Below, one piece after another: positions 1-8,729 of a stretch of 48,485 nucleotides of DNA (positions are counted from its first letter, which is position 1; every line of letters starts with the position of its first letter). A model generated the notes under the pieces. It was not told the DNA's origin, ran no database searches, and saw only the letters and a list, made by a program, of their open reading frames with translations. The position numbers and the translations under genes are program-made. The stretch comes from Bacteroidota bacterium (GTDB lineage: Bacteria > Bacteroidota > Bacteroidia > Flavobacteriales > Flavobacteriaceae): NCBI GenBank assembly GCA_018335575.1, contig JAGXRT010000084.1, positions 1 through 48,485 on the forward strand, read 5' to 3'.

Positions 1-2
1 TG

Positions 3-76
3 TGGTCCCACTTGGGCTCGAACCAAGGACCACCTGATTATGAGTCAGGTGCTCTAACCAACTGAGCTATGGGACC
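3..76 (-). tRNA. tRNA with CAT anticodon (Met, or Ile2 after modification)
   Basis: Read on the minus strand, a 74-nt cloverleaf folds. The acceptor stem GGTCCCA pairs with TGGGACC and is followed by discriminator A. The D-arm contains AGCTCAGTTGGTTAGAGC. The anticodon stem CCTGA/TCAGG encloses loop CTCATAA, so the anticodon is CAT. The T-arm CTTGG/CCAAG encloses TTCGAGC. The CCA end is not encoded. There is no 3G:C run in the anticodon stem, so it is not an initiator tRNA. Sequence alone does not separate elongator Met from the lysidine-modified Ile tRNA. Confidence 0.93.
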
Positions 77-88
77 CATTTGGAGTTG

Positions 89-119
89 CAATATTACTAC
101 ATATTTAGATTTTAAACAA
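89..119 (-). promoter_or_regulatory. possible tRNA promoter
   Basis: On the minus strand TTG (117-119) is followed after 20 nt by TAATATTG (89-96), one mismatch from the Bacteroidota -7 consensus TAnnTTTG. It lies 12 nt upstream of the mature tRNA 5' end. The rest of the 82-bp gap to the next gene shows nothing else recognisable. Confidence 0.4.
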
Positions 120-158
120 CTGATAAATTAAAAAACAATTACAATTAAATTACTATTC

Positions 159-515
159 TTAAGATTTACTCTTTGAACGCATCCAAACTTTTTGCCATTC
201 TCTTCTTAAGATCAAAAAAGTAACTTGATTTACAAGAACATCTATATCCGAACTATCTGTTTGTCTAATATCGCTTTCTGATACATCAATTCGATAAAGC
301 AAATTCAAATAACCTGCAAAATCTGAATTAATTAATTGCTTTAATCTTTTTTCAAGTGCCATTACCAAACTTGTAGGTGCGCAATTTTTTCTAAAAGTAA
401 GCTCGATACCAGAGAAATTGAAATCTTTTTCTAATTGTTCAATAAGCATTTTATACAGTTTTTGTTTGGTAGAAAATGTCACTAATTCTTGTGAGTTTTC
501 AAATTGTAAACTCAT
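159..515 (-). CDS. conserved hypothetical protein, 118 aa
   Basis: I do not recognise a characterised family. The product is soluble and has no signal peptide, membrane segment or cysteine pair. It is rich in charged residues, with predicted helices around residues 15-30 and 45-65, and ends in a basic tail (RSKSKS). The start ATG overlaps the stop of the upstream polyprenyl synthase in an ATGA arrangement, so the two genes are almost certainly co-transcribed and translationally coupled. Codon use matches the neighbours, which argues for a real gene. A role linked to isoprenoid synthesis is only inferred from this coupling. Confidence 0.75.
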   Translation of the reverse strand: MSLQFENSQELVTFSTKQKLYKMLIEQLEKDFNFSGIELTFRKNCAPTSLVMALEKRLKQLINSDFAGYLNLLYRIDVSESDIRQTDSSDIDVLVNQVTFLILRREWQKVWMRSKSKS

Positions 516-1471
516 ACCGTTCTATTCATTAAATTAATACCGAAATCAAATAACACTTGTTTTTTATCGTTTGATATTGATAATTTTTCAACATGACTAA
601 ATGCCATATCGGTATAAGCAGCAATAGCTTTTTGGGCAATCTCAGGAACTTTTTTATCAATATAAAAGTTGGTGACTTTTAAAATAGCATCCGCTTCCTT
701 GTATAGTTTATTTAATTGATATTGTTGTTCTAAACTCGAATTTTGAATTGCTGTTATGTACAAATAGGTTTTCTTATGCTCTAATATATCACCACCAATT
801 TTTTTCCCAAATGATTTTTCATTTCCAAATGTATCCAGGTAATCATCTTGTATCTGAAAAGCTAAGCCTAAATTTAAACCAAACTGATATATATGCCCTC
901 TGTCTTCTAAATTAGCATGTCCTATTATTGCACCAATTTCAAGCGAAGCTGCTAATAAAACGGCTGTTTTTAAACGAATCATTTCGATATAATCATCAAT
1001 AGAAACCGCCTGTTCCTTTTCAAAATCAATATCATATTGCTGACCTTCACAAACTTCTAATGCTGTTTTATTAAACAACTTCATAATTTCTCGGTATTCT
1101 GAATCAGGATACTCTTCTATGTATTGATACGCCTGAATTAACATGGCGTCACCGGATAAAATTCCCGTGTTAATGTTCCATTTATCATGAACAGTTTGCT
1201 TCCCTCGACGTAAAGAAGCGCTGTCCATAATATCATCATGCATCAAAGTAAAGTTGTGAAAAACTTCAACTGCCATGGCAGCTGCCAGTGCCTTCTGATA
1301 ATTATTACTAAATAAATCAGCAATTAAAAGCACTAATACTGGTCTTATACGTTTACCACCTAAATCTAATAGGTAGTGAATTGGTTCGTATAAATTTTTT
1401 GGGGCTTTTACGGTTATTTTATCGTTTAAATACTGATTAAAAACATTGCTTAATTCTAAAATATTGGTCAT
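512..1471 (-). CDS. polyprenyl diphosphate synthase (FPP/GGPP synthase family)
   Basis: Cytoplasmic trans-prenyltransferase that condenses isopentenyl diphosphate with allylic diphosphates to make C15-C20 or longer precursors for quinones and carotenoids. The motifs are GGKRIRP near the N-terminus, the first Asp-rich motif MHDDIMD, and the second Asp-rich motif QIQDDYLDTFG. There is a Phe at position -5 before the first motif, a non-aromatic residue at -4, and no two-residue insertion. That pattern resembles the archaeal-type GGPP synthases, so a C20 product is plausible but unproven. The chosen ATG at 1471 gives 319 aa, a normal family length. An upstream TTG at 1504 would place the -7 element inside the gene. 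The stop overlaps the next gene's start. Confidence 0.92.
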   Translation of the reverse strand: MTNILELSNVFNQYLNDKITVKAPKNLYEPIHYLLDLGGKRIRPVLVLLIADLFSNNYQKALAAAMAVEVFHNFTLMHDDIMDSASLRRGKQTVHDKWNINTGILSGDAMLIQAYQYIEEYPDSEYREIMKLFNKTALEVCEGQQYDIDFEKEQAVSIDDYIEMIRLKTAVLLAASLEIGAIIGHANLEDRGHIYQFGLNLGLAFQIQDDYLDTFGNEKSFGKKIGGDILEHKKTYLYITAIQNSSLEQQYQLNKLYKEADAILKVTNFYIDKKVPEIAQKAIAAYTDMAFSHVEKLSISNDKKQVLFDFGINLMNRTV

Positions 1472-1486
1472 ATAAACAACTTTATT

Positions 1487-1494
1487 CAAATTTA
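1487..1494 (-). promoter_or_regulatory. -7 element for the polyprenyl synthase operon
   Basis: The minus strand carries TAAATTTG, a perfect match to the Bacteroidota -7 consensus TAnnTTTG, 16 nt upstream of the chosen ATG. No clear TTTG -33 element is seen at the usual distance. It shares a 118-bp divergent control region with the TetR gene. Confidence 0.5.
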
Positions 1495-1530
1495 CTTTTA
1501 TCAAAGGTAATTTGATTTTTTAAATACTGT

Positions 1531-1558
1531 GGAAACTTTTTTTGTTTTTTAAGTTTCC
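1531..1558. promoter_or_regulatory. inverted repeat, candidate TetR operator
   Basis: GGAAACTT (1531-1538) and AAGTTTCC (1551-1558) are perfect inverted copies separated by 12 T-rich bases. The repeat spans the -33 element and part of the spacer of the regulator's own promoter. That is where a TetR dimer would block RNA polymerase. Total length 28 bp is within the range known for TetR-family operators. Binding by the adjacent regulator is inferred. Confidence 0.55.
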
Positions 1559-1571
1559 TTTTGTAAATTTG
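1541..1571 (+). promoter_or_regulatory. promoter of the tetR-RND efflux operon
   Basis: TTTG at 1541-1544 is followed after 19 nt by TAAATTTG at 1564-1571. This is an excellent match to the Bacteroidota sigma consensus (TTTG-N19-TAnnTTTG). The predicted transcript begins a few bases downstream and reaches the ATG at 1590 after a short leader. This fixes the regulator's start and excludes the longer frame beginning at 1542. Confidence 0.75.
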
Positions 1572-1589
1572 CGCACTCAAAATTCAAAA

Positions 1590-2186
1590 ATGGAGCAGAC
1601 AATTCTTAAGAAAGCAGCAGAATTATTTATCAAATTTGGTTTTAAAAGTGTTACTATGGATGACATTGCCAACGAATTAACTATCTCAAAAAAAACTATT
1701 TATGTTTATTACGAGAATAAATCAGAATTGGTTGAAGCTGTTGTTAATTACTTTTTTGAAGAGATAACTAAAATAATTCAAGGCATAATTTCTTTAAATT
1801 TAAATGCAATTGAAGAATCATTTAAAATTCATGAAACCGTATCGCAACTTTTTAAAGATGAAAATGAATCTATAGAATATCAATTAAGAAAATATTTTCC
1901 AGAAATTCACGAAAAAAATAATTGCACCAGAACAGATTTATTTCAGCAAACTATTTCCAATAATTTAGAAAAAGGGATTTCTGAGGGGTATTATAGGCCT
2001 TCAATTGATGTTAATTTTACAAGTAAATTTTTTATTGCAACAATAACTTCATTAAAAAATAACGATAACTCAGAATTAGTAGATTATCCAATTACCTACG
2101 CAAAAAATCAATTCTTCGATATTTATTTTAGGGGTATTGTAACAGAAAAAGGATTAGAAATTTTAAAAAAACAATTAAATAAGTAA
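1590..2186 (+). CDS. TetR/AcrR family transcriptional regulator
   Basis: DNA-binding repressor of 198 aa. The N-terminal helix-turn-helix is clear: an AAELFIKFGFKSVTMDDIA-like helix pair, then SKKTIYVYYENKSELV, the classic TetR recognition helix and following segment, at about residues 10-55. The C-terminal ligand-binding half is helical and divergent, as usual. The gene is first in an operon with an RND pump, and its stop overlaps the next start (TAATG). It is therefore probably a local repressor of the pump that responds to an exported toxic compound. An inverted repeat over its promoter supports autoregulation. The ligand cannot be told from sequence. Confidence 0.92.
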   Translation: MEQTILKKAAELFIKFGFKSVTMDDIANELTISKKTIYVYYENKSELVEAVVNYFFEEITKIIQGIISLNLNAIEESFKIHETVSQLFKDENESIEYQLRKYFPEIHEKNNCTRTDLFQQTISNNLEKGISEGYYRPSIDVNFTSKFFIATITSLKNNDNSELVDYPITYAKNQFFDIYFRGIVTEKGLEILKKQLNK

Positions 2187-3538
2187 TGAATTATATGAAA
2201 CAATTAGTTTTAAACATTTTAACTTTTTTGGTAATAACCACAGGATTTGCACAGGAAAGTATTTCATTATCTTTAGAGCAAGCCATCGATTTTTCTTTAA
2301 AAAATAGTTATGCTTCTATCAATGCAAATAGAGATATAGATGCTGCTAAACTTAAAAAATGGGAAACTACAACCATGGGATTGCCTCAAATAAGTGCAGC
2401 TATAGATTATCAAAATTGGTTAAAACAACAAGTGTCATTAATACCCGCAGAATTGTTTGGCGGTGTGTCTGGCGAATTTGCCGAAGTGGCATTTGGCACT
2501 AAACACAACATGAATGCAACCGCAACTTTAAATCAGTTAATTTTTGATGGGTCGTATCTTGTTGGTTTGCAATCTGCAAAAACCTATTTAAAAATTTCTG
2601 AAAACGCTAAAGAAAAAACAGAAATTGGTATTAGAGAAGCCGTTATAAATGCCTATGGAAATGTACTAATTAGCGAAGAAAATGTTTTAATATTAGAAAA
2701 AAACATAGCAACACTTCAAAAAAACTTAAACGAAATTAATGAAATTTACAAAAACGGTTTTACCGAAGAAGAAAGTATAGAGCAGCTTCAACTTACGTTG
2801 GCCAGTGTTAAAAGTCAACTTAGCAAAACAAAAAACTTACGAGACATTGCCTATAAAATGCTGAAAATTACTTTAGGTATAAACATTAACACTTCTATTA
2901 CTTTAACCGATAATCTACATAAATTAACCAAAGAAAATATAGATTTAGGTTTGTTAAATGCCAATTTAAGTATTGACAATCACATTGATTATAAAATTGC
3001 AAAAAACAATGAAAAAGCAAATGAACTCTTAGTTAAACTAGAACAAAGCAGGGCGTTACCTACTCTAAGTAGTTTTGTTAATCTGGGTTATGCTAGTTTT
3101 GGTCAAGAGTTTGACTTCTTTAAAAAAGAACAAAAATGGTTTGATTCATCGTTGATGGGCATTAGCCTTAAAATACCTATTTTTAGCAGTTTAGCACGAA
3201 GCTCTAGAACGCAACAAGCAAAGATTGAATTGGAAAAAGCTAAAACTAATTTAACAGAAATTGAACAAAAACTACAATTACAATTAGCATCATCTAAAAC
3301 CGAATATAATTTTAGTTTAGAAGAATTAGAAACTTCAAAAAAAAATCTTGAATTAGCTGAAAGAATTGAGAAAAAACATCAAATTAAATTCTTCGAAGGA
3401 CTTTCAACCAGCTTTGAGTTATCTGAAGCGCAACGTCAATTATACGCAATGCAACAAAATTATTTACAAAACATGCTTCAAGTAATTGTTACAAAAGCAG
3501 CTTTGGATAAAGCATTAAATACATCAATTAAAAACTAA
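2186..3538 (+). CDS. TolC-family outer membrane efflux protein
   Basis: Outer-membrane channel of a tripartite efflux system, 450 aa. A signal peptide with hydrophobic core ends near residue 23 (GFAQ). The mature protein begins with the typical SLSLEQAIDFSLKNS helix and has two long coiled-coil regions (about residues 140-235 and 335-445) with heptad-like Lys/Glu/Leu patterns, as in TolC trimers. The ATG at 2186 overlaps the tetR stop by one base, and a second ATG at 2195 is an alternative start giving a more standard signal peptide. It is followed by the adaptor and pump genes with short gaps, so it is one operon. Confidence 0.93.
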   Translation: MNYMKQLVLNILTFLVITTGFAQESISLSLEQAIDFSLKNSYASINANRDIDAAKLKKWETTTMGLPQISAAIDYQNWLKQQVSLIPAELFGGVSGEFAEVAFGTKHNMNATATLNQLIFDGSYLVGLQSAKTYLKISENAKEKTEIGIREAVINAYGNVLISEENVLILEKNIATLQKNLNEINEIYKNGFTEEESIEQLQLTLASVKSQLSKTKNLRDIAYKMLKITLGININTSITLTDNLHKLTKENIDLGLLNANLSIDNHIDYKIAKNNEKANELLVKLEQSRALPTLSSFVNLGYASFGQEFDFFKKEQKWFDSSLMGISLKIPIFSSLARSSRTQQAKIELEKAKTNLTEIEQKLQLQLASSKTEYNFSLEELETSKKNLELAERIEKKHQIKFFEGLSTSFELSEAQRQLYAMQQNYLQNMLQVIVTKAALDKALNTSIKN

Positions 3539-3552
3539 ATACACTAGATAAA

Positions 3553-4683
3553 ATGAAAAAAATAGTAATTGTAATTATTGCTGCAATATTTATAGTTTCT
3601 TGCGAAAAAGAAACAAAAACTACCACTGTAAGCGAGTTAAATACTCAAAAAGCAACTTTAATTAGTAAGATAGACAGCTTAAGTAAACAATTAAAGCTTG
3701 TAGAAACACAGCTAAGTAAGTTAGACACTACACAAAAACTACACGCGGTAACATTATTGCCTGTAAAAAAAGAAGTTTTTAAACACTATATAGAAATACA
3801 AGGTGTAGTACAGGCAGATAAGAATATAGAAATACGTCCAGAATTAGGCGGAACGGTAACGACTATTTACGTTAAAGAAGGTCAGCATGTTACTGCAGGT
3901 CAAACTTTAATTCAGTTAGATGATGCTGCTGTAAAAAACAGCATTGCAGAATTAACCACTCAATTAAATTTGGCTAAAACTACATTTGATAGACAAGCTA
4001 GTTTGTGGAATCAAAAAATTGGTTCTGAGATGCAATATTTACAAGCTAAAGCTCAAAAAGAAGGATTAGAAAACAATTTAGCTTCATTAAAAACGCAGGC
4101 TAAAAAAATGAAAATTATTGCTCCATTTTCTGGTATAATCGATGAAATATTTCCAAGAGTTGGAGAATTAACAAGCCCACAAAACGCTACTGTACGACTT
4201 ATAAATTTAAACAATGTATACATTGAAGCAGATGTTACCGAATCGTATTTGCCTGTAGTAAAAAATGGCACAGAAGTAATCTTAAATTTTCCTTCTATTA
4301 ACAAAGAAATTACATCAAAAATAACACAAGTTGGCAATTACATAAATCCAGATAACAGAAGTTTTAAAGTTAGAATTAATATCCCTAATAAAGATCAAAG
4401 TATTAAACCAAATTTGTTAGCTAATTTAAAAATTGTTGATTTTAAATCTGAAGGATTGGTTATTCCATCAACATTGGTTCAAAAAGACCAAACAGGAAAT
4501 GACTATGTTTTTGTTTCTACAACCTCAAACGATGAAACTGTTGTTGTTAAAAAACTTATTAAGGTTTTCAAAGAATACAATCAAGAAGTATTTATTTCAG
4601 AAGGACTTGAGGTAACAGATACTTTAATTGACAGAGGAGCCAGAATTGTAAAAGCAGGTGATGTTGTTAAAATAATCAAGTAA
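3553..4683 (+). CDS. RND efflux periplasmic adaptor (HlyD/MFP family), lipoprotein
   Basis: Membrane-fusion protein that bridges the inner-membrane pump and the TolC-like channel, 376 aa. A lipoprotein signal MKKIVIVIIAAIFIVSC places the lipidated Cys at 17. Next comes a coiled coil (about 25-55). A biotinyl-lipoyl half-motif with GGTVTTIYVKEGQHVTAGQ follows at about 97-117, then a hairpin (about 135-180), the second lipoyl half with IIAPFSGIIDEIFPRVGE, and beta-barrel and membrane-proximal domains. Order and spacing with the flanking genes match an AcrA-type adaptor. Lipidation is normal for such adaptors. Confidence 0.93.
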   Translation: MKKIVIVIIAAIFIVSCEKETKTTTVSELNTQKATLISKIDSLSKQLKLVETQLSKLDTTQKLHAVTLLPVKKEVFKHYIEIQGVVQADKNIEIRPELGGTVTTIYVKEGQHVTAGQTLIQLDDAAVKNSIAELTTQLNLAKTTFDRQASLWNQKIGSEMQYLQAKAQKEGLENNLASLKTQAKKMKIIAPFSGIIDEIFPRVGELTSPQNATVRLINLNNVYIEADVTESYLPVVKNGTEVILNFPSINKEITSKITQVGNYINPDNRSFKVRINIPNKDQSIKPNLLANLKIVDFKSEGLVIPSTLVQKDQTGNDYVFVSTTSNDETVVVKKLIKVFKEYNQEVFISEGLEVTDTLIDRGARIVKAGDVVKIIK

Positions 4684-4714
4684 AATTCTGCCAACTAATT
4701 TAGAAAACATTAAA

Positions 4715-7700
4715 ATGAAAAAAGATTTTAAAATATCTACCTGGTCTATTCACAACAAAATGACAGTGTTTGTGATTATTGCTATGATTTTTATTGCTGG
4801 CATCTTTTCATATACCAGCATGCCACGCGAAGCATTTCCGGAAATTGTTGTGCCCGAAATTTATGTGTCAACACCTTACCCTGGTAATTCTGCTTTAGAC
4901 ATCGAAAAATTAGTTACCAGGCCTTTAGAAAAAGAAATTAACGGAATTTCAGGAGTTGATGAAATTATATCAACTTCTATTGAAGGATTTTCTACTATCC
5001 AAGTAAAATTTGATTTTAGCGTATCTCCAACAGAAGCTTTGCGGAAAGTAAAAGACAAGGTAGATGCAGCTACTTCTGATAAAGATTTTCCTAAAGATTT
5101 GCCTGCTGATCCGCATGTACAAGAGTTAAATTTTGCTGAATTATTACCTATAATGAACATAAATTTATCGGGTGATTTTTCTATGGAAAAACTTAAAGAG
5201 TTTGCCGAATACCTAGAAGAAGAAATCGAAAAAGTACCCGAAATATCAAAAGTTGATATCAGAGGAATACAAGATAAAGAAGTCGAGATTAGTGTTGACT
5301 TGTTTAAAATGGAAACTTCGCAAATTAGCTTTAACGATATTGCTATGGCCATCCAAAATGAAAATATGACAGTTTCGGGAGGCGATTTACTTGAAAATGG
5401 AATAAGAAGAAATGTTAGAATTCTTGGCGAGTTTAAATCTGCTAAAGAAATTGAAAATATCATTGTAAAGCAAGAAAACTACAATATTGTTTACTTAAGA
5501 GATATAGCCGTTGTAAGCTTTAAAGAACAAGAAAAACAAAGTTATGCGCGCGAGTTTTTACATCCTGTTGTAATGTTAGATGTTAAAAAACGTGGAGGAG
5601 AAAATTTAATAAATGCATCAACCCAGATTGATAAAATCATAGCAAAAGCTAAAGCAGAGTTTTTACCTTCTAACTTAAATGTTTCTAAAACCAATGACCA
5701 AACAAACGATACTAAAACCATGGTTGCAGACCTTGAAAACAGTATTATTTTAGGTATTATTTTAGTAGTATTGGTATTACTTTTCTTCCTAGGTATAAGA
5801 AATGCATTATTTGTAGGTATTGCCATTCCCCTATCAATGTTTATGTCGTTTACCATATTAAGCGCTTTTGGAGTAACGTTAAACACCATGGTGCTATTTT
5901 CATTAGTAATTGCATTAGGAATGTTGGTTGACAACGGAATTGTTGTGGTAGAAAACGTATATCGATTGCTCGATGAGGGCTATTCTAAAATCGATGCTGC
6001 AAAATATGGTGTTGGAGAAGTTGCCATGCCAATTATTGCTTCTACAGCAACAACGCTAGCAGCATTTGTGCCGCTAGCATTTTGGCCGGGTATTATGGGA
6101 GAATTTATGCGATACTTACCAATTACATTAATAATTGTATTAAGTTCATCTTTATTTGTTGCCTTACTAATAAACCCAATGTTAACTTCTGTTTATATGA
6201 AAATTAAAGAAGATGAAGTTAACTTTAAAAAGATTGTACTCTACAGCAGTGCAATTTTTGCCGTAGGAGTTCTTTTTATAATTTTTGGATTATCGTCAAA
6301 TTCTAAAGTGTTTAATGCAATTGGATTATTGTTAGTTTTTGCAGGTCTATTAAGAATTATAAACACCAAGTTTTTAAGTCCGGCTACAGCATGGTTTCAA
6401 GAAGTACTGTTACCAAGATTAGAACTCCTTTATGAAAATATATTGATTTACTCCTTAAATGGCAAAAGACCAAGAATGTTTTTCTTTGGAACCTTTGGTT
6501 TACTCCTATTCTCATTTATACTTTTCGGATTATTTCCACCAAAAGTACTATTCTTTCCGGAAACACCGCCTAAGCAGGCTTATGTATACATAGAATATCC
6601 TATCGGTACTGATATCGAAGTAACTAACAAATTATCTATCGAAATTGAAGAAAAAATACAGAATTATTTAAAAAAATATGAAGTTAACGGAAAAAACCAA
6701 ATTTTAACTTCCATTATTGGTCAGGTTGGTGAGGGAACGAGCGATCCTAATCAAGGTCAACAAGGCGGAACAACACCCAATAAAGCACGTATTACAGTAG
6801 ATTTTGTAAAATTTATAGAACGAGGTGATATTAATACAGATGATGTTTTAAAAGAAATTAGAAACTTACTAAGAGACTTTCCAGGTGTAAACATTACTGT
6901 AGACAGACCTGCTGATGGGCCACCAACTGGAGCACCTATAAATATTGAAATTTCTGGCGATGATTATGAAGAATTGCTGACAACTTCCGTAAATATTAAG
7001 CAATTTATTAACGATGCCAACATTCTTGGAATTGAAGAATTAAAATTAGATGTAGAACAAGGAAAGCCTGAATTACCATTTATCATTGACCGTCAAAAAG
7101 CGAGGAGCTTAAATGTTTCCACAGGTCAAATTGGTGATGCTATCAGAACTTCACTTTTTGGAAAAGAAGTTTCTACTTTTAAAGATGGCGAAGACGATTA
7201 TCCTATAAACATCCGTTTGATGGATAAATACAGATACAACAAAGAATCTTTACTTAATCAAAAAATTACTTTTAGAAATGCCAGTAACGGCCAAATTGTA
7301 CAAGTTCCAGTATCAGCAGTTGCTCATACTGAAACTTCATCAACGTTTAGTGCCGTTAAACGTAAAGATCTTAACAGGGTTATTACTGTATTCTCCAATG
7401 TTATAGAAGGCTACAATCCGACTGAAATAAATGATCAGATTAAAAAAGTTTTAGAAACCTATCAATTACCAAAAAATGTTTCCATATCATTTACAGGAGA
7501 ACAAGAAACACAAGCAGAAGAAATGGCGTTTTTAAGTACAGCTTTATTAATTGCAGTATTCCTTATCTTTTTAATATTGGTTGGTCAGTTTAATTCAACT
7601 TCAACACCAATAATTATTTCATTATCGGTACTACTAAGTTTAATTGGGGTTTTACTTGGACTTATCATTTTTAGGATGGATTTTATAGTGATGATGACTA

Positions 7701-8131
7701 TGATTGGGGTAATTTCACTTGCCGGTATTGTAGTAAACAATGCCATCGTTTTAATTGATTACACCAATTTAATTATGCTACGCAAACGGGAAGAACAAGG
7801 CTTGGAAAAAGGTGTTTTAACCAAAGAATTAATTTACGAAAGTATTGTTGAAGGTGGTAAAAAACGTTTACGTCCTGTTTTATTAACGGCTATCACTACA
7901 ATTCTGGGATTATTGCCATTGGCTATAGGAATAAACATCAATTTTATGACCTTATTTACTGAGTTTGACCCTCAGTTTTATATCGGTGGAGAAAATGTTG
8001 CTTTCTGGGGGCCAATGTCTTGGACAATTATATTTGGTTTAACATTTGCAACATTCTTAACACTTATAATTGTTCCGATAATGTACTCTTTGATAAATAA
8101 TATGAAAATAAAATTGAAATTAGTACAGTAA
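4715..8131 (+). CDS. efflux RND transporter permease (AcrB/HAE1-like)
   Basis: Inner-membrane proton-driven drug/toxin exporter of 1138 aa, longer than AcrB (about 1050). It has the first TM near residues 17-35, a porter domain, TM2-6 (about 340-495), a second porter domain, and TM segments near the C-terminus. TM4 reads GMLVDNGIVVVEN (D406, N407), where AcrB has two Asp. TM10 reads VVNNAIVLID, where AcrB has Lys940. Thus only one acidic relay residue of the AcrB set is present at these positions, as in some other RND branches. Two extra hydrophobic segments (about 507-526 and 534-548) lie between TM6 and the linker. Hydrophobic drugs are a likelier substrate class than metals, but the substrate is unknown. 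Confidence 0.93.
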   Translation: MKKDFKISTWSIHNKMTVFVIIAMIFIAGIFSYTSMPREAFPEIVVPEIYVSTPYPGNSALDIEKLVTRPLEKEINGISGVDEIISTSIEGFSTIQVKFDFSVSPTEALRKVKDKVDAATSDKDFPKDLPADPHVQELNFAELLPIMNINLSGDFSMEKLKEFAEYLEEEIEKVPEISKVDIRGIQDKEVEISVDLFKMETSQISFNDIAMAIQNENMTVSGGDLLENGIRRNVRILGEFKSAKEIENIIVKQENYNIVYLRDIAVVSFKEQEKQSYAREFLHPVVMLDVKKRGGENLINASTQIDKIIAKAKAEFLPSNLNVSKTNDQTNDTKTMVADLENSIILGIILVVLVLLFFLGIRNALFVGIAIPLSMFMSFTILSAFGVTLNTMVLFSLVIALGMLVDNGIVVVENVYRLLDEGYSKIDAAKYGVGEVAMPIIASTATTLAAFVPLAFWPGIMGEFMRYLPITLIIVLSSSLFVALLINPMLTSVYMKIKEDEVNFKKIVLYSSAIFAVGVLFIIFGLSSNSKVFNAIGLLLVFAGLLRIINTKFLSPATAWFQEVLLPRLELLYENILIYSLNGKRPRMFFFGTFGLLLFSFILFGLFPPKVLFFPETPPKQAYVYIEYPIGTDIEVTNKLSIEIEEKIQNYLKKYEVNGKNQILTSIIGQVGEGTSDPNQGQQGGTTPNKARITVDFVKFIERGDINTDDVLKEIRNLLRDFPGVNITVDRPADGPPTGAPINIEISGDDYEELLTTSVNIKQFINDANILGIEELKLDVEQGKPELPFIIDRQKARSLNVSTGQIGDAIRTSLFGKEVSTFKDGEDDYPINIRLMDKYRYNKESLLNQKITFRNASNGQIVQVPVSAVAHTETSSTFSAVKRKDLNRVITVFSNVIEGYNPTEINDQIKKVLETYQLPKNVSISFTGEQETQAEEMAFLSTALLIAVFLIFLILVGQFNSTSTPIIISLSVLLSLIGVLLGLIIFRMDFIVMMTMIGVISLAGIVVNNAIVLIDYTNLIMLRKREEQGLEKGVLTKELIYESIVEGGKKRLRPVLLTAITTILGLLPLAIGININFMTLFTEFDPQFYIGGENVAFWGPMSWTIIFGLTFATFLTLIIVPIMYSLINNMKIKLKLVQ

Positions 8132-8140
8132 CTAAAATTA

Positions 8141-8170
8141 AATAGAGCTTCAAAAGAGCTCTATTTTTTT
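8141..8170 (+). terminator. intrinsic terminator of the efflux operon
   Basis: AATAGAGCT (8141-8149) pairs with AGCTCTATT (8157-8165) around a 7-nt loop and runs into a T-tract to 8170. It is 9 bp after the pump stop codon and 15 bp before the recX start. Confidence 0.85.
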
Positions 8171-8185
8171 GTTTATTTGTAATCT

Positions 8186-8665
8186 ATGAAATCAAATAAA
8201 TTTTACACTGTTGACGAGGTTTTATTACTGATGGAACATTATTGTGCTTATCAAGACCGTTGTCATAAAGAAATAGAACAAAAACTTATTGATTACAAAA
8301 TGATTCCGGCAGCGCAAGAAAAAATAATACTTCATTTAATAAATCAAAACTATTTAAATGAAGAGCGCTTTGCAAAGAATTATGCACGCGGAAAATTCAA
8401 CTCCAAGCATTGGGGAAGAATTAAAATTAAAGCTGCTCTTAAACAACGTAATATCTCTGATTATAATATAAATATTGCATTTAAAGAAATTGATATCGAT
8501 GAATATTACACTGTATTAAGCATTGAAATGGAAAAAAAACTAGGTGTTTTAAAAGAGAGAGATGAATGGAAACGCAAAAAAAAGGTTATTGATTACTTGC
8601 TTCAAAAAGGTTTTGAATACCATTTAATTGAACAGTGTTGGAATGATTTAGAACACAATACCTAG
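8186..8665 (+). CDS. recX: RecX family regulatory protein
   Basis: Modulator of RecA filament growth, cytoplasmic, 159 aa, a typical RecX length. The family hallmark is LINQNYLNEERFAKNYARGK followed by HWGRIKIKAALKQRNIS (about residues 48-95), with three-helix RecX repeats before and after. No recA is adjacent, which is usual in Bacteroidota. Because a terminator lies only 15 bp upstream of the ATG, expression probably depends on readthrough or on a promoter hidden in the terminator region. I see no perfect -7 element there. Confidence 0.9.
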   Translation: MKSNKFYTVDEVLLLMEHYCAYQDRCHKEIEQKLIDYKMIPAAQEKIILHLINQNYLNEERFAKNYARGKFNSKHWGRIKIKAALKQRNISDYNINIAFKEIDIDEYYTVLSIEMEKKLGVLKERDEWKRKKKVIDYLLQKGFEYHLIEQCWNDLEHNT

Positions 8666-8700
8666 AATACACATTTAGCTTTTATATAGTTATAATTTGT

Positions 8701-8708
8701 TATATTTG
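8701..8708 (+). promoter_or_regulatory. -7 element for the His/Cys-motif lipoprotein
   Basis: TATATTTG fits TAnnTTTG exactly and lies 21 nt before the ATG at 8730. The -33 region offers only TTTA at 8674-8677 with a 23-nt spacer, so the promoter call is moderate. Confidence 0.4.
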
Positions 8709-8729
8709 AATTATTGATAATTAAAATTT

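Noticed and set aside
1472-1504. Longer N-terminus for the polyprenyl synthase
   Set aside because: The extension uses a TTG start and contains the -7 promoter element TAAATTTG.
4876-5463. Long open frame antisense to the RND pump gene
   Set aside because: It lies entirely inside a strongly conserved transporter gene, has Ser-rich composition typical of a reverse-frame shadow, and has no promoter or neighbour support.
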